Positions 1 to 11,260 of a stretch of DNA of 37,602 bases are shown here, piece by piece (within the stretch, counting starts at the first letter, position 1; every line of letters begins with the position of its first letter). This DNA is from Reticulitermes lucifugus (Eukaryota; Arthropoda; Insecta; Blattodea; Rhinotermitidae). Under the pieces are notes generated by a model. It had not been told where the DNA came from and made no database searches. It saw only the letters and a program-made list of their open reading frames with translations. The stretch spans positions 5,082 through 42,683 of the forward strand of contig JAKCWW010002203.1 in the NCBI GenBank assembly GCA_026260175.1, written 5' to 3'. The position numbers and the translations under genes are program-made.

Positions 1-404
1 TGTGATCGTGAAGCCTCAAAAAATGGGGCGGCCTAGGCCCCCAAGGGGCTGTCGAGCCATTGGGAAAAAAAATCTAACCCCATTGAACTCTGGGTTTTCG
101 TCCCTCATAAAAAATCCTTTATAAAAAAAATCACTTATAAAAAATTAAGAACACGCTTGAAAACACCCTGCATTAAAATTTTGCAAATTACAAACCACAG
201 CGACTGTACTCAAGTGTTAAAGAAACGGATCCAGTTTTAAACATAACCAGCATTAATCTTTCTACGACAATCTGCAAGCAACTTTCCTGAGAATAAACAG
301 AATTAATTCCTGCTTCATAAATTAGTGTGCCTGAATATCGAAGCGTCATTCGCTTCTTGGATGGAGAATGAGGTTTTGCACTCCGAAAATTGTTATCTTC
401 TGGA
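1..404. other. Unassigned, AT-rich
   Basis: It starts with a GC-rich patch (GGCGGCCTAGGCCCCC at about 27-42), then A-runs. No gene, tRNA box or inverted repeat was recognised. Confidence 0.4.
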
Positions 405-520
405 ATGTTAAGCCCGTGTAGTGTAGTGGCCTTTCCACACTGAAGATGGAGGAAGATGGAAGCAGCAGACTCCTCCGAAACTGTGGTAACGAGCTGCCAG
501 ATTGCATGGCGTCACAAATC
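405..520 (+). repeat. Hairpin repeat with CTGAAGAT / CGAAAC internal loop
   Basis: A three-tier hairpin can be drawn. The outer arm 414-422 pairs with 501-509 (9 pairs, three of them G-U), the middle arm CCACA (435-439) pairs with TGTGG (482-486), and the inner arm GGAGG (448-452) pairs with CCTCC (472-476). The internal loop has CTGAAGAT on one side and GAAAC on the other. It looks like a transposon-derived structured repeat; similar hairpins occur near 5480 and 8454-8698 in this window. Confidence 0.5.
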
Positions 521-779
521 TTCATAGTCACCACCGTGAAAACATCAAATTTTACACTCCCACTTCATTCACAAATCGAGAAGGCTCAGCGCTTTTGCGG
601 AAGCATTTAAAGTGGATTTAGGTTACGGTATTTTTGTATGGGATGCCATGGAGGCTACACGCGGTCACATCCTAGAAAAATATAATCTGAATATTCTCCA
701 TTGGAAGAACTTCAAATCGCATTTCAGATGGGTCTGTGAAGTACAGAGTCCTAGTTTTATGTAACCTATATCGTTGATA

Positions 780-1540
780 ACTTCCTGTCGGCTCGCTTAT
801 CCAGTCTCCGGTCTTTCCACATTGCGTTATCGGAGACAGGCAACAAAACTACTGCATTTACATCCATAGAAGACATCTGCGGTTCGGAAACTCTACGAAA
901 CAGATCGTACATCAAGAGTGAATTTTGTGAACTGGTACTTTCATGGGGTGTATGTTGGAGAAATAAACCCCACATTCGTTCCGTATGCCGATGATGTCTG
1001 GTTTCCTATCAGCGGATACCTGAACTCTCAAAATAACAGGCCTCGGTCCGCAGAAAATCCCACGTTAATCCATGAAATGTCATTACATAATGTAATGTTG
1101 GTGTGTGATGTACTGTGGGTGTAAGCAAGCTCACTGGGCCAACTTCATTATGCGACCATAAATTCACACCGATATGGTACATATCTTTGAACACCTGTCC
1201 GATTACGAGAGAACCCAAGTCCTGCTCACACAGCAGACATGCGTTGTTTAAAGGGAATTTTTTTTTGCCACAGCAATAAGCTCGGGAATGTGGCCTGCAC
1301 GTCCGCCAGATACGAACCCGTGCGATTTTTATATCACCGCATATTAAAGGACGATGTGTGTGGTAATAATCACTGCAATGAAGACGATCTTAAAGCATTC
1401 AGGTTGCAGAGTCTTCAACGTCACTAGCGCAACTTCAACGTCCAATTGCAACGTGTTTGTTAGTATGAGACGCTTGTATGCGAACCGAAGGAAACAGTTT
1501 CCAGCAACTTCCTCACACACGGTGTGAATAAACACTTAGT
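780..1540 (+). pseudogene. Decayed mariner/Tc1-superfamily DDE transposase
   Basis: Segments in changing frames match the DDE half of a transposase family that is common in hemimetabolous insects. KLYETDRTSRVNF leads into VYVGEINPTFV, ADDVWFPISGYLNSQNN (first catalytic Asp region), SAENPTLIHEMSLH and KLTGPTSL. Near 1270-1400 comes SGMWPARPPDTNPCDFY (third acidic residue region), followed by a degenerate C-terminus near 1460-1525. The middle catalytic Asp segment (normally near QQD.ATAH) is lost. There are in-frame stops (TAG before KTSAVRK, TAA at 1122) and several frameshifts, so the copy is dead. No terminal inverted repeats were located. Family recognition is from memory of conserved motifs. 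Confidence 0.7.
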
Positions 1541-1544
1541 ACTA

Positions 1545-2264
1545 ACTACACCGAACTAAAATTTGCTTAGGCCTCCAAACATTGTAATTAAAAACACTGA
1601 CTGCAGTGTACTGAATTAAAACTTGTCGAACCTGACTCGCTGTAAATTGGCATAGCGGCGGGAAGTGACCAATGGTATGGGTCAGATAAAATAATGATCC
1701 TGTACTACCGGTTACACAGTCGCCGTCTGTAGTGTATGTTCAACTGACGTAAAGACTGAACATTGAACACAACAATAATTACGAGATGTCCGTAACGCGT
1801 TAACACTTCTATCGCATTATTCTGTTACTGTTCACATATTTTAAATTCATAAATAATTTAAAAAAAACTGTTGGTGCAAGTATTTTAAATACGCCTTTCC
1901 ATGTCTTACACAACATACATAAGATTTCTCTGTATCGTAGCAAAAGAGCTACAATCCGAAATTTGAACTTCTGAGAGTGGCGTTGCTAAAGATGACTTCT
2001 GGGCTGTGACGCATTTTTGGGAGAGTAGTCCCCGACGTTTCGAAGGATCGTTGCGTCAAACAGTCCAAGACCTTCTTGGACTGCCATGACACAGCGTCAC
2101 ATCCTTCATACATTTGAATCTTCAGATTTAAATAGGTCATAGCTGATATATCGTAAACGCCGAGATATCGTAACTTCAAAGACGTACAATCGATCGTGTT
2201 TGATTCCTAGTTTGCATTGACTTCAGCTCGTACCTCGCAGAGAACACTACCTAAATTTTAAAGA
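1545..2264. other. Unassigned
   Basis: No coding was recognised. A perfect 9-bp hairpin CAGTCCAAG / CTTGGACTG (2061-2083) sits next to CGACGTTTCGAAGG, a wording often found in transposon hairpins. Confidence 0.4.
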
Positions 2265-2365
2265 CTGATAATGGCACTCTCAGAGCTCACCCTGCACATA
2301 GCAGGAGGCCTTTGCCCTCATGGGATATTATAGGCTTATTTTATTTTATTTATTTTTAATGGCCA
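2265..2365 (+). mobile_element. 3' tail of an RTE-type non-LTR retrotransposon
   Basis: The segment around AGGAGGCCTTTGCCCTCATG and GGATATTATAGGCTTA, followed by a TTTTA-rich simple tail, matches the terminal signature of insect RTE-like LINEs (GGAGGCCT..GCCC..TGGGA.ATATAGGCT, then a microsatellite tail). Only about 100 bases are recognisable and no reverse-transcriptase coding lies upstream, so it is a severely 5'-truncated copy. Confidence 0.5.
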
Positions 2366-5300
2366 GATATCATAAATATACGCACGTCTTCGTATAACGC
2401 GTGTTATCTTTGTCCGCTTTTAACAACAAACGGATCGTGTCGACATATTTTATTAAAATTCCCAAATACGGCATTTCACGAAAATCCCTCAAGGAGTTTT
2501 GCGCTGTTCCATGTAGAGAGACGGACAGACATGAGGCTAGTAGTCGCTTTTCACATTTTACGAACGCGCCAAAAAATTCTGGTTTTGTAGTACCTGCCTC
2601 ATTAAATGCTACACAACATCCGCGTATACTTCCATTTAACGACCATCCACCCTGTTTCCCTACTACAAGCCTACTTATGGGTGGAGATCAGCAGACAAAC
2701 AGCGATACGGAGATCGGAACATCAAAGAGCGCAGTAAAGCTGAAAAAACTCTCGATCGGCATAGTTTCGTGACTGCAATGAATCTTGTCAGTTCCTTCTG
2801 TGACACACAGCAAACATTAGTAGCGAAAGGATTTCACATCAAATTTCATTTTTAATTTCAATGCCAACCTTCACCAACTAATTATACTCTCGGAGCAAAA
2901 CAATGATATAAATACATTAACAGTGAGAGCACGGATCTCCTACACTGCAATCACTGTGCGGATGCCAGAGTTCCACATTCTGCTGACATGTGAAATACAA
3001 ATGCCAACCCACTCACTCGCCTTCGGAAACCACTGCAAAGAGACCTGCATTACCGACACAACTCAAAGTAACATGAACAGAACACACACACACACACAAT
3101 TTACATGTCAGACTCACAATAACTCACATTATGAGTACGCACACCGGCTACCGGCAACGCAAATGCATCACTACACGCACACAAACGCAACTATACATCC
3201 GGTCGCACAATGAACTACTTCCAAACGGCCTGCCGAAGCTAGGGTACGACTGATGGGCAGGGCCCTGGGACGGCACCAGCGCATCACAGCGGGAAAATAC
3301 GCAACTTACAACACGTCTGCCGACGCCGACGTGTGTATCGATCGCAATACGTCGAGCACCCTGCAAACGATCAAAACTTTGTTAGTTTACATTACTATGT
3401 TTGTTAAAACACAGCTCCTGTACCGCCGACAGTACACTGTAACAGAAGCGAAGATAAATGGCTCGCGAACCGTAAACATCATGTAAAGAGATAGCAGCAT
3501 TACCAAAAACATATATACAAGATGGCATATAGGCACAAGAAGCCGAGATGTGTAAACACCTTACAGTTATGACATTTGAGGTTGCCACAGTGGTGAATAT
3601 AAAGAATACTGCCTTATTTCATGTAACGCCGTGTAATCTGGTAGCAGTTTACCAACACTTCAGTAAAACCTTTCACCTCCATGGTCCAGGCAGCAAGTTC
3701 AAAAAAAAAACTCTGATAATCTCTACCAGACTACATGGCATACCATCCCCAACGACGGCATTCTTCTTGCCTTAGGAGTTTTCTATTACACCAAATGTCA
3801 CACAGCTACAAACTTTATCACCTTATTACCATAAGGTCTACAACGAAAATGCTTCAACCGGAACCGATGGTTCTTAATCTTACATAACAAAATTCCTTAC
3901 GATAAAATGTTAATGTATATTCTAATTTTCAGGATGCAATGTTGAACAGTGTATTACTCACTCCTGAAAGTCAAACTACTTGCCATACTGGAATTGTTTT
4001 ATAATTGTCAACAACACTGAGGAATTCAGCGTGCTTCACCATTCACAACTTCTTCCTCACGCATACCAACCTGAAGGCCAAGGCTCACAAATAACAGTAA
4101 CAATACACGTACAGCCCGCTGTACACGGTGCAGCCTCCCCCCCCCCCAAAAAAAATATAATCAACTTTTAAAAATGATCACATGAAGGCATAAAATCTGT
4201 TAACGACAACAATTTACTTATAAGTATGGATTCAAGCAATGTTCGTAACCAGGCATGCCTTACAGGGAATGTAGCTTAATTCAAATCCAATACTGTAAGC
4301 ACAACGCCTGCTTAGTTTGCATGGAGTTTCTTCCCCTTCAGATAAATTTAACAAAAATATTTGGGGGTCACACTTGCTAGGGAGAATGCATGGGTTCGTC
4401 CTCCACCTCAGATGTACTGGCGCAAAGTAAATGCCTCACATTAACAAATGAAACGGTATGCATGAAAAATTTACAACTACACAGTGATTACGTGCATAAG
4501 CACTTCATTTCTCGAGTTTCAAGCCCCTCTACGGGCCATGTAGAGAAAGAAAACAGCAGACACGTTGTACTTACCAGATTTCTCGCCAACGCAAACCCTC
4601 AAAACGAAGGGCTATTGCATACTGTAATATATTCATTATAGAGCATTTCTTAATTATATGCTATACGCACATTTTCCTTCCGTAAAAATAAGTTTGTATG
4701 TTTTAACAAATTTCCCGCGGCCCACAAAATTTCTCTAGACAGTATTGTACTTGATAAACAGCGTACAACATTCACACCAGCAGTGCTAAATAAATGTGCA
4801 ACGTTTCGAACTGAATGCAGTGGGAATTTTAAAAGAACCTTACACACCGAGAACGCTCAGTTCATTCGATTCTGCTCCTTAAAAGAGATTGTGTAGGAGT
4901 GTTTCTCTACGCAAATAGCAGTTAGTCGTTACAACCTTGCAACCTCGTCATAATACACGTCACTTGTATCTGTTAATACAGCTCTTTAGCTCTCTGCTCT
5001 CTTCTCATTAACGTAGATACAGCTTCAACTGTCAAGTGCAGTTACGGCACACCAGTGACATCTGTAGAGAGAGACTGCAAACACGTAAAACCCAAAGACT
5101 CCTACAGATGGCACAGCAATTTCAACGAAGCACGGCCGTAATTACACAGTTAATAAATTTGAAATATAGAATTAGGATTGAAATAGAATGATGTGAACGT
5201 CCGACCTCCCTTGAACCGCTACCAATAACGGTCTACTGTCTATCATGAACATTTATAACACCAGTAACCCTTCGACCTGAATTCTATTACTGGAATACTC

Positions 5301-5454
5301 TTGGTCACTACGGCTCAATAACCGAACTCTGAAGAGACAGCAACTCGCAATACCAGAACACATGCATGCCATCTGATCATTATTTTAACACCTCCTACAA
5401 GTGGACGGACCAGTCCAGTGATTGGGACTAGACCCTCCAAACGGGCTCAACCGA
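2366..5454. other. No gene recognised
   Basis: CpG-rich non-coding sequence. A 47-base segment at 4575-4621 (minus) has ATATTACAG before it and CTG|GTAAGT after it and reads YAIALRFEGLRWREI; it is too short to call. The 123-codon ORF at 2401 shows no family similarity. Confidence 0.4.
3082..3098 (+). repeat. (AC)n microsatellite
   Basis: About eight AC units. Similar short CA runs lie at 35663-35676 and a TA run near 31804-31813. Confidence 0.8.
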
Positions 5455-5530
5455 TTACGTCCCTATCCCCCACTTTCATCAGAGGATGAAGACAAAGACT
5501 GTCTTCGAAACGCTGTGGTATAAACAAACC
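5455..5530 (+). repeat. Second CTGANGAT-like hairpin
   Basis: A perfect 7-bp stem, GAAGACA (5488-5494) with TGTCTTC (5500-5506), has a 5-base loop and is followed immediately by GAAAC (5507-5511). It is preceded by CAGAGGAT (one mismatch to CTGANGAT). Flanking CCAC upstream and GTGG downstream resemble the middle arm of the repeat near 412. It is probably another member of the same hairpin class. Confidence 0.45.
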
Positions 5531-6496
5531 CAAGACGACACACAATGCCCAAACACTAGTCACGATTACCACGTGCTTGTAGCTCCACTGAGCCTCCATA
5601 ATTTCCCAGTTCTGTGTACACAAACGCGAGACACCTTATACCAGGTACAACGAGCCTGACATTTGTCTGAACAGTTAAGTGTATCAGGTGCCTTACGCTC
5701 TTCCAGTACCTTATGCCCGGCATGACAGCTTCATCACCAACCAAGTTGGCTCAAGCTGTAAGCTTCTGACTTGTATTCGAGAGGTGTCCTGTTCGAAACT
5801 CAGATGCGGCATAATTATCCAAATATTGGTGGTTATACTCTGTTTCTCCAAGCAAATGCCTCGATAATAGCTGTCTCAGGCCACGATCATTTCCTACCGC
5901 ATCCCTTTAAACTTACCAATCACACTAATACAATCACTCGACGCTACATAGTATGCGTTATTGAGCATCGTCGTTAAATAAGCTACGACCACGAGACAGC
6001 TCCATCAAAAACGCTACACGCCGGCTCGGACCCTGCGAATGGAGTTTCATATCCCTGATCTGTCAACAAATCGGCCAGTTCTTTGCCTGAGGCCCTCCTG
6101 TGCTGCCGTACCCATACTGCCTATCACACGCATCCTGTTATGTTTTCCCAGTACCGTCAGGGATTGCAGACCGGCCCCAACAGTTAATCTAGAAAGGAGT
6201 CAAGTGCTTTTAGTGCAGCCAGAGGGTCCGAAGGAGTATGCATGTTTCTCGTCTTATAGTTTCTATTTATACTCTCCACTATACATGAAAATGGCATAAG
6301 CTACATAATGAAGCCTAGAACAGTGGTATGCCGTCCACATCTGAAACTTGGTTTCCTCCTCTTGCCACGACGAGGATTGTTTTTTTTGGCTCATCCATGT
6401 ACCGGAAAGTGTCCACACCCTACCAGTTTAGAACCCGCCTTCAACTGAACGCGATGGCCCGTGAAATAAGTACAGTAGTACCGTACAGTACAAGAG

Positions 6497-6780
6497 CACA
6501 CGGTGGCACAGTTGAGGCACCGCGCTACAAGCCGGCAGGTCGTGGGTTCGATTCCCGATGGTGTCATTGGCATTTTTCATCGACATAATCATTCCGGGCC
6601 GCACTATGGCCCTGGAGTCGACTCAGCCTCTGACAGAAATGAGTACCAGAAGTATCTACTGGGGGTAAAGGCAGTCGGTGCGTATGGCTGACAACCTTAC
6701 CACCGACTGTCTTGAAATCTGGGAGCCTCAACCTCCTGGAACCCCCAGGGCCTGTACAGGGATTGTTTTACCTTTATAAT
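6497..6780 (+). mobile_element. tRNA-derived SINE
   Basis: A consensus internal RNA polymerase III promoter is present: A box TGGCACAGTTG (6504-6514) and B box GGTTCGATTCC (6545-6555), 30 bases apart as in tRNA. A non-tRNA body follows (CTATGGCCCTGGAG, a TGAGTACCAG segment, GGTAAAGGCAGTCGGTGCG) to an AT-rich end near 6780. The body shares the order of blocks with the copies near 15.1, 19.8, 28.9 and 30.7 kb, so it is a relative of that family. The tRNA part lacks a proper cloverleaf, so it is not a tRNA gene. Confidence 0.7.
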
Positions 6781-7244
6781 CATGTAATATGAGCCGAATA
6801 ATAGAACAAGTCCCTTTCTACATGCTCACACTCTTAAATTCTACGTGTGCTGTTAATGTGCTTGAAGCGTAACTCACGTAGTGTAGTCACTCAGCTGTTC
6901 AATAAATTCCAGGTTATCATCAATCCCGCATGTTCATTATCATCATAAAACCAAAAATTGGACAAGACATTCACACACTAGAATGCAGCTCACACTTTCA
7001 CAGCCTGTAAGATCTATTCTAACATTATTCTACCATTTACGTTTTACTGAATTTGTAACCCGAAAATAAACTACGTTTCAATCGGCTCAGATGCTCAAAA
7101 CAAAATAAGAGTATATAATGTACAAACCCCATCCCCTACAGGATCAGAATAAGTTTACTTAACATTAAATAAAACCATTCCTACAATTTTTCTAAATTTC
7201 ATTCATTTGTAGCTGATTCAGCGACTCAGTCACTATTTAAGCAT

Positions 7245-7450
7245 ACACACAGTCGACGATAGATAAATACAAACGTGGAGCACTGATGGAATGACAATTG
7301 AAAAGGGAAACCCGAATGTGAGAAAATCTGTCTCGGTGCTACTTTGTCCATCACGAATCCCACAAAGACCGCCATGGTATCGAAACCGGGCTTCCGTGGA
7401 AAGAAGCCGCCGGCGAATGACTGCCGAAGCCATTGCACGGCCGAATTTCT
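7245..7450 (-). mobile_element. Putative tRNA-derived SINE
   Basis: On the minus strand a degenerate A box (TGGCTTCGGCA) is followed about 34 bases later by a B-box-like CCCGGTTTCGATACC (7390-7376). The body has CAAAGTAGCACCGAG and a TCGGGTTTCCC..TTCATTCC-like stretch resembling the 3' region of widespread arthropod SINEs. The overlapping 84- and 70-codon minus ORFs are not taken as genes. Confidence 0.35.
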
Positions 7451-7599
7451 TCTGAAGTATACAAGTATGTGACTTTACGGCAATCAACTCACGGTTGTCA
7501 AGGAAATATAAAAACTAAAGTAGCAGTAGACAGGGTTAATACAAAAAGGCATTATTCCTAGAAGTCGTTTTAAACCGGTGAATGCGTAACTTCTGTTAC

Positions 7600-7701
7600 C
7601 TGATCGGACTGCTGCTGTTGCTGCTGCTGCTGATTCCGCTGGTCCCGAGCCGCTTTTTGTCCCACCACAAATCTTGTCGGGGGCAGCCGAGACACTGGCA
7701 T
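7600..7701 (-). CDS. Candidate first coding exon, unidentified protein with poly-Gln
   Basis: Minus-strand ATG at 7701 (context CACAATGCC, A at -3) opens 34 codons. They start MPVSRLPPTRFVVGQKAARD, then QRN, eight Gln and SDQ, ending exactly at a CAG|GTAACA donor (phase 0). An in-frame TAG lies seven codons upstream, so the ATG is the natural start. Basic/Pro residues plus Gln repeats at an N-terminus suggest a nuclear or regulatory protein, but I do not recognise the family. A competing frame (MSGVSIDQESSHNAS...) also runs over the same bases; the Gln frame is preferred because of the start context and donor phase. Downstream exons were not found. It could be chance. Confidence 0.38.
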
Positions 7702-8157
7702 TGTGACTACTTTCCTGATCTATACTGACACCTGACATACATGCATCCAGCTTCGTTCAAGTTTATGCACTTGTGTATCAGCTCCTCACGGCCGCTTTCT
7801 TAAAAGGAACACACGTACACTGCTCACACTGCACGGTTTAAACTGAATATGGCACAGAGTAAAAACATCCTGAACGTTTCGTTTCAATGTATTACTAACA
7901 ACAGCTACACATAAGTACCGTTTTCTAGTGAGATATTAACACTTGCTAACGTTTGATCGAAAAACACTGATACAGCCCATTATTGCTAAAATGCAATTCC
8001 AGAGAAATTAATTTATAAACTTAAGACTCAAAGAAAAAAGGTTCTAAAATGCCAACAAAGAAGGAAAAGAAATTTAGAAAAAACGTCTGAAACGATGGAA
8101 CGATTCTTTTTTATAATACCCACAACATGTTTAAATAAGCCCAGTATTTGAAAGGGT

Positions 8158-8175
8158 GATGATGATGATGATGAT
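8158..8175 (+). repeat. (GAT)6 microsatellite
   Basis: Six perfect GAT units lie just left of the foldback region. Such GAT tails often follow LINE 3' ends, but no LINE body is recognisable beside it. Confidence 0.8.
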
Positions 8176-8199
8176 CGTGTTCACGAACATTATCGTTCG

Positions 8200-8780
8200 T
8201 GGCCCAAAATTGAATTGTCTTCAACTTTGAGGTTGTTTATCCCGTTGTTTATATAACAATAAAAGACTAACATACTTCAGTCAAACATAACTCTGCATTA
8301 TTCACAATAATCAGCTACATTGATTTCAGGCTTCAGCCGCGATGTTGATAAGATCTGCGCTCTTCAGGGACATTACGCGGCGTCGTGTGGTAAACAATTA
8401 CCACACGACAACGCGTTAATATCCCAGAAGACCGCAGATCTAATCAGCTACATGTTTCGGCTTGTGACAAAGCCATTATCAGGCCGCACATAAGAATCAC
8501 AAAGATATAATCAACAACTAGAATATATGGTAGTCAATACCTTAACTTGTTACATTTTAATTCATCAATTAATTAAAATTCACATAATTTTAATTGATGT
8601 AACAAGTTAAGATCTTGACTTGCATATACAACAGTTGTTGACTTTATCTTTGTGATTCTTATATGCATCCAGATGATCGCTTTGTTACAAGCCGAAACAC
8701 GTGGCTGATTATTGTGAGTAATAGAGTTGTGTTTGACAGCAGTACATTAGATTTTTATTGTTACATTGTCTTGAATTCTT
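8200..8780. repeat. Nested foldback (inverted-repeat) element
   Basis: Long imperfect inverted arms, about 108 bases each (8448-8556 against 8595-8703), enclose a short AT-rich centre. They share blocks such as TTTCGGCTTGT, AAGAATCACAAAGATA and TTAACTTGTTAC with their complements. The outer flanks (about 8250-8330 and 8700-8775) also pair (CAACAATAAAAAT-like and AACACAACTCT-like blocks). Between the left outer and left inner arms sits an extra segment of about 123 bp that is itself a hairpin: arms near 8350-8383 and 8398-8435 containing CCACACGAC and CGCAGATCT. The word AATCAGCTACAT occurs at both ends of this insert. No coding is present. Confidence 0.65.
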
Positions 8781-8907
8781 AATCACAGCAACTCAATGCT
8801 ATCGCATTGCCTGCTGCCTTCCTGCCTTGCCTGCTTTCTGATACATGCAAGCCCGCATACTACCTTTCCTGTGCATGATATCCCTTCTGTCGCTCAGTTA
8901 AATAAGA

Positions 8908-8972
8908 GTCGGTTAGTTGAAAAAGGGAAACGGCTGAAACGTGGGCATATTGCCTTTTCCAACTAACCGATT
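8908..8972. repeat. Short inverted repeat (hairpin)
   Basis: The arm TCGGTTAGTTGAAAAAGG and its complement CCTTTTCCAACTAACCGA (one mismatch) enclose about 28 bases containing CGGCTGAAACGTGGGC. No target duplication was identified; it may be a small MITE or part of a structured repeat. Confidence 0.5.
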
Positions 8973-9416
8973 CATTTATAAACAAGAATGCCAACTGAGA
9001 GGCTAACAGATCTTTTCAACACTGCAAATGCCAAGTCATTACATCTGAGACGAAAGTGCGAAAATATGATTTTCAGTCAGTGCCTATGTATAAGATCAGC
9101 GACCAGAGTGAATTTTCAAAACTTTTCCCTGCATATAAGCACACAATCGACATCCATAAAAACCCTAATTTTTAAACGGAACCTACGAAACTTGGCTCAG
9201 GGGTAATACTAATACAGTGCATTCTATAACTGTGTGCGATATATCGATCACTAAACCGTTTGTTACAGTTCCGTATCAACACAAACTCGTAAAGCGAGGC
9301 ACTTGCAGCAAACAGGTACATCCAGCACTGACCAATCCAGCCTCTGGCGCTCACACACATACACACGAACACACTCACTCTGCTACATGCTAAGTTAATC
9401 AGTAACTGGTACTTAC

Positions 9417-9513
9417 TGCTGAACGGTTCACCACAAAGATATGGCACATCCCAGTCCGGTTCCAGGAAACGAGCCAGCGGTGGCACCGGAAATAGATAGA
9501 AAAATACCACCAT
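9417..9513 (-). CDS. Weak candidate first exon, unidentified
   Basis: Minus-strand ATG at 9513 (TAACATGG; in-frame TAA five codons upstream) opens 32 codons that begin MVVFFYLFPVPPLARFLEPD and end at a strong AGCA|GTAAGT donor. The hydrophobic start could be a signal or anchor segment. Nothing is recognised; a chance ORF against a chance donor is the main alternative. Confidence 0.2.
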
Positions 9514-10269
9514 GTTAGAAAATTAATACATACGCACACTGCTGGTCGGGCAAAAACTGGCACTTCTGCTAGTATGTGCTAAAATTGTATTCATCCCCTT
9601 ACTGCATGGCAGACTATATTCAATTGTGTGCTACATGATAAAAAAAGTAGTTTAAGTGCAAGTACACCCACTTGCAATACGAGCTGCAATCGATACATGG
9701 AGATGGCGGCGACAGTCTTCCATTAATCTAATTAGCAACTATGTTTCAGAGAACCTCAGTTCTTCTTGTTGTCCATTACCTTTTCTGGTGACTTAACAAC
9801 TGGAGGCAGTAAGGGAATGTTAAAAAGGAAAAGCTGCCTGTAACCCACTGACATTGGTCAGCACAATCTGTGCAGTAATACAAGTCACTAAACAAAAACA
9901 TATTTTCTACACACCTCATAAAGGTTATCCTTGTTAATGGTAGAAATTAATATTATTTATGGTATTATGTATTTATTTTTTCTTCCTGTGTTGTTAATAA
10001 AGTAAAAGACTTTCCGCAGTCAGTCCAACTTTCATAGCCCGCAATAAGCACAGCAAATCACAAATAGCCATCTATGCCCATTTGTGGCTCGCTGTGCATG
10101 TAAGAAACGGCGTATATGCAATTTCTTACATGTCCGTACACAACGTCTCCTTTAATAGCTCATTCGCTCAATAACAACATAGAACAAGTCAGAAGGCAAA
10201 GCATTGCTTTGCAACCGTGGCACTTTGATTTTCTTGCCTCTAGATTTTCAAACTGTAAATGATGCCTGC

Positions 10270-10446
10270 GGGCCTGGATAGCGTAGTCGGTATAGCGACT
10301 AGCTACGGGCTGGACGGTCAGGGGACCAAATCCCGGTGAGGGCGAAATTTTCCACACACGCCCACTCAGCTCCCTGTAAAATGGGAACTGGCTCTCTTTC
10401 CCTAGGGCCTTCGTGGCCTGTTCTAGGGTGACATTTACCTTTTAAA
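10270..10446 (+). mobile_element. tRNA-derived SINE, second family
   Basis: The A box is TAGCGTAGTCG (10279-10289) and a degenerate B box GGGACCAAATCCC lies about 31 bases after it. A body of about 110 bases follows (CCACACACGCCCACTCAGC, GGGCCTTCGTGGCCTGT) and ends in GACATTTACCTTTTAA. The 65-codon minus ORF over it is not a gene. Confidence 0.6.
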
Positions 10447-10789
10447 TTATGCCTATTAAAACTCCAACAACAAGCGTAAAATGGGCTTCAAGCAAAATCG
10501 CCGATACATGTATTTTAAATGTGACTTTCCATGTTACTCAAACACATCAAATCTGAAAAAATGCGAACTATAAAGAACAAAAAATGTGCTTTGTTAGTTT
10601 TAATTACAATCACTTTCTAAAACAACTGGTGCACTGTTCGCGTAGAATCGCTTATTATTACCAAGAATAAGTAGCATCATCAATTACATTTTAATCAAAT
10701 ATATATTTGTATGCGTGCAGTCCTATAAATTTAGGCTGGAAGAAACTTCATTTAATTGTTATCAATAATAAGAGGCTTCGGTAATGTTC
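10447..10789. other. No gene recognised
   Basis: AT-rich spacer between a SINE and an unclassified repeat, with no signal seen. Confidence 0.4.
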
Positions 10790-11260
10790 GTGTGTGTTCC
10801 AAAAGCCTTTGTTGACTGTTCGGCAATCTTCGCGTGTGTTCAAAAGACCAGAGGCGCATACATTATCCAAAAATCTAGGAACCATCTCAAAATTCCAGGC
10901 GCCAGAACGGTTACATGAACAAGTTCCATACTTAGGACCCACAAATATTAAGCGCCGCCGTACAAAATGTGATCGCCACGGCAACCTGGTGCTCGACACT
11001 CGTGCACTCCTGCAGAAGACCATATATCAGTGTGTGGTTCACTCGTGTGTTTTCGCTCCAATCAACATTAAGCGAGTTACGCTCTACATACGAGTAGAAA
11101 GCCATGCAACATGTGAAGTATTTGTTAATGTGTCCCATTTTAACCGAAAATAAAATGTGTCAACAACGCTTACCAAAACTCTCCAATATCAAATTTCATG
11201 AAAATCCGTTCAGTGGTTCTCGAGTCGTTCATGCGTACACACCGGCGGAACGAATTTGAC
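10790..11260 (+). repeat. Unclassified interspersed repeat, copy 1
   Basis: The block with CCAAAAATCTAGGAACCATC, CCAGGCGCCAGAACGG, ACATGAACAAGTTCCA and CACAAATATTAAGCGCC recurs in decayed form at 24480-24640. The right part contains CAAATTTCATGAAAATCCG and TTCAGTGGTTCTCGAG, a wording often met in arthropod transposon bodies. The ORFs on both strands here (119 and 91 codons) are coincidental to the repeat. Confidence 0.5.

Noticed and set aside
918..1124. 68-codon ORF as a gene
   Set aside because: It begins at GTG and is an internal slice of a decayed transposase continuing in other frames.
2401..2772. 123-codon plus ORF
   Set aside because: It does not begin at an ATG with good context in the sequence shown, has no recognisable domain and no splice support.
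6500..6560. tRNA gene
   Set aside because: A and B boxes are present but the segment does not form a cloverleaf and continues into a repeat body; SINE is the better reading. The same holds for 10270, 15204 and 30722.
8908..8972. Rho-independent terminator
   Set aside because: The hairpin is followed by no T-run function relevant here and the DNA is eukaryotic.
9172..9416. Remainder of the 113-codon minus ORF
   Set aside because: It reads through a GTAAGT donor into CA-repeat sequence; only the part before the donor is worth considering.
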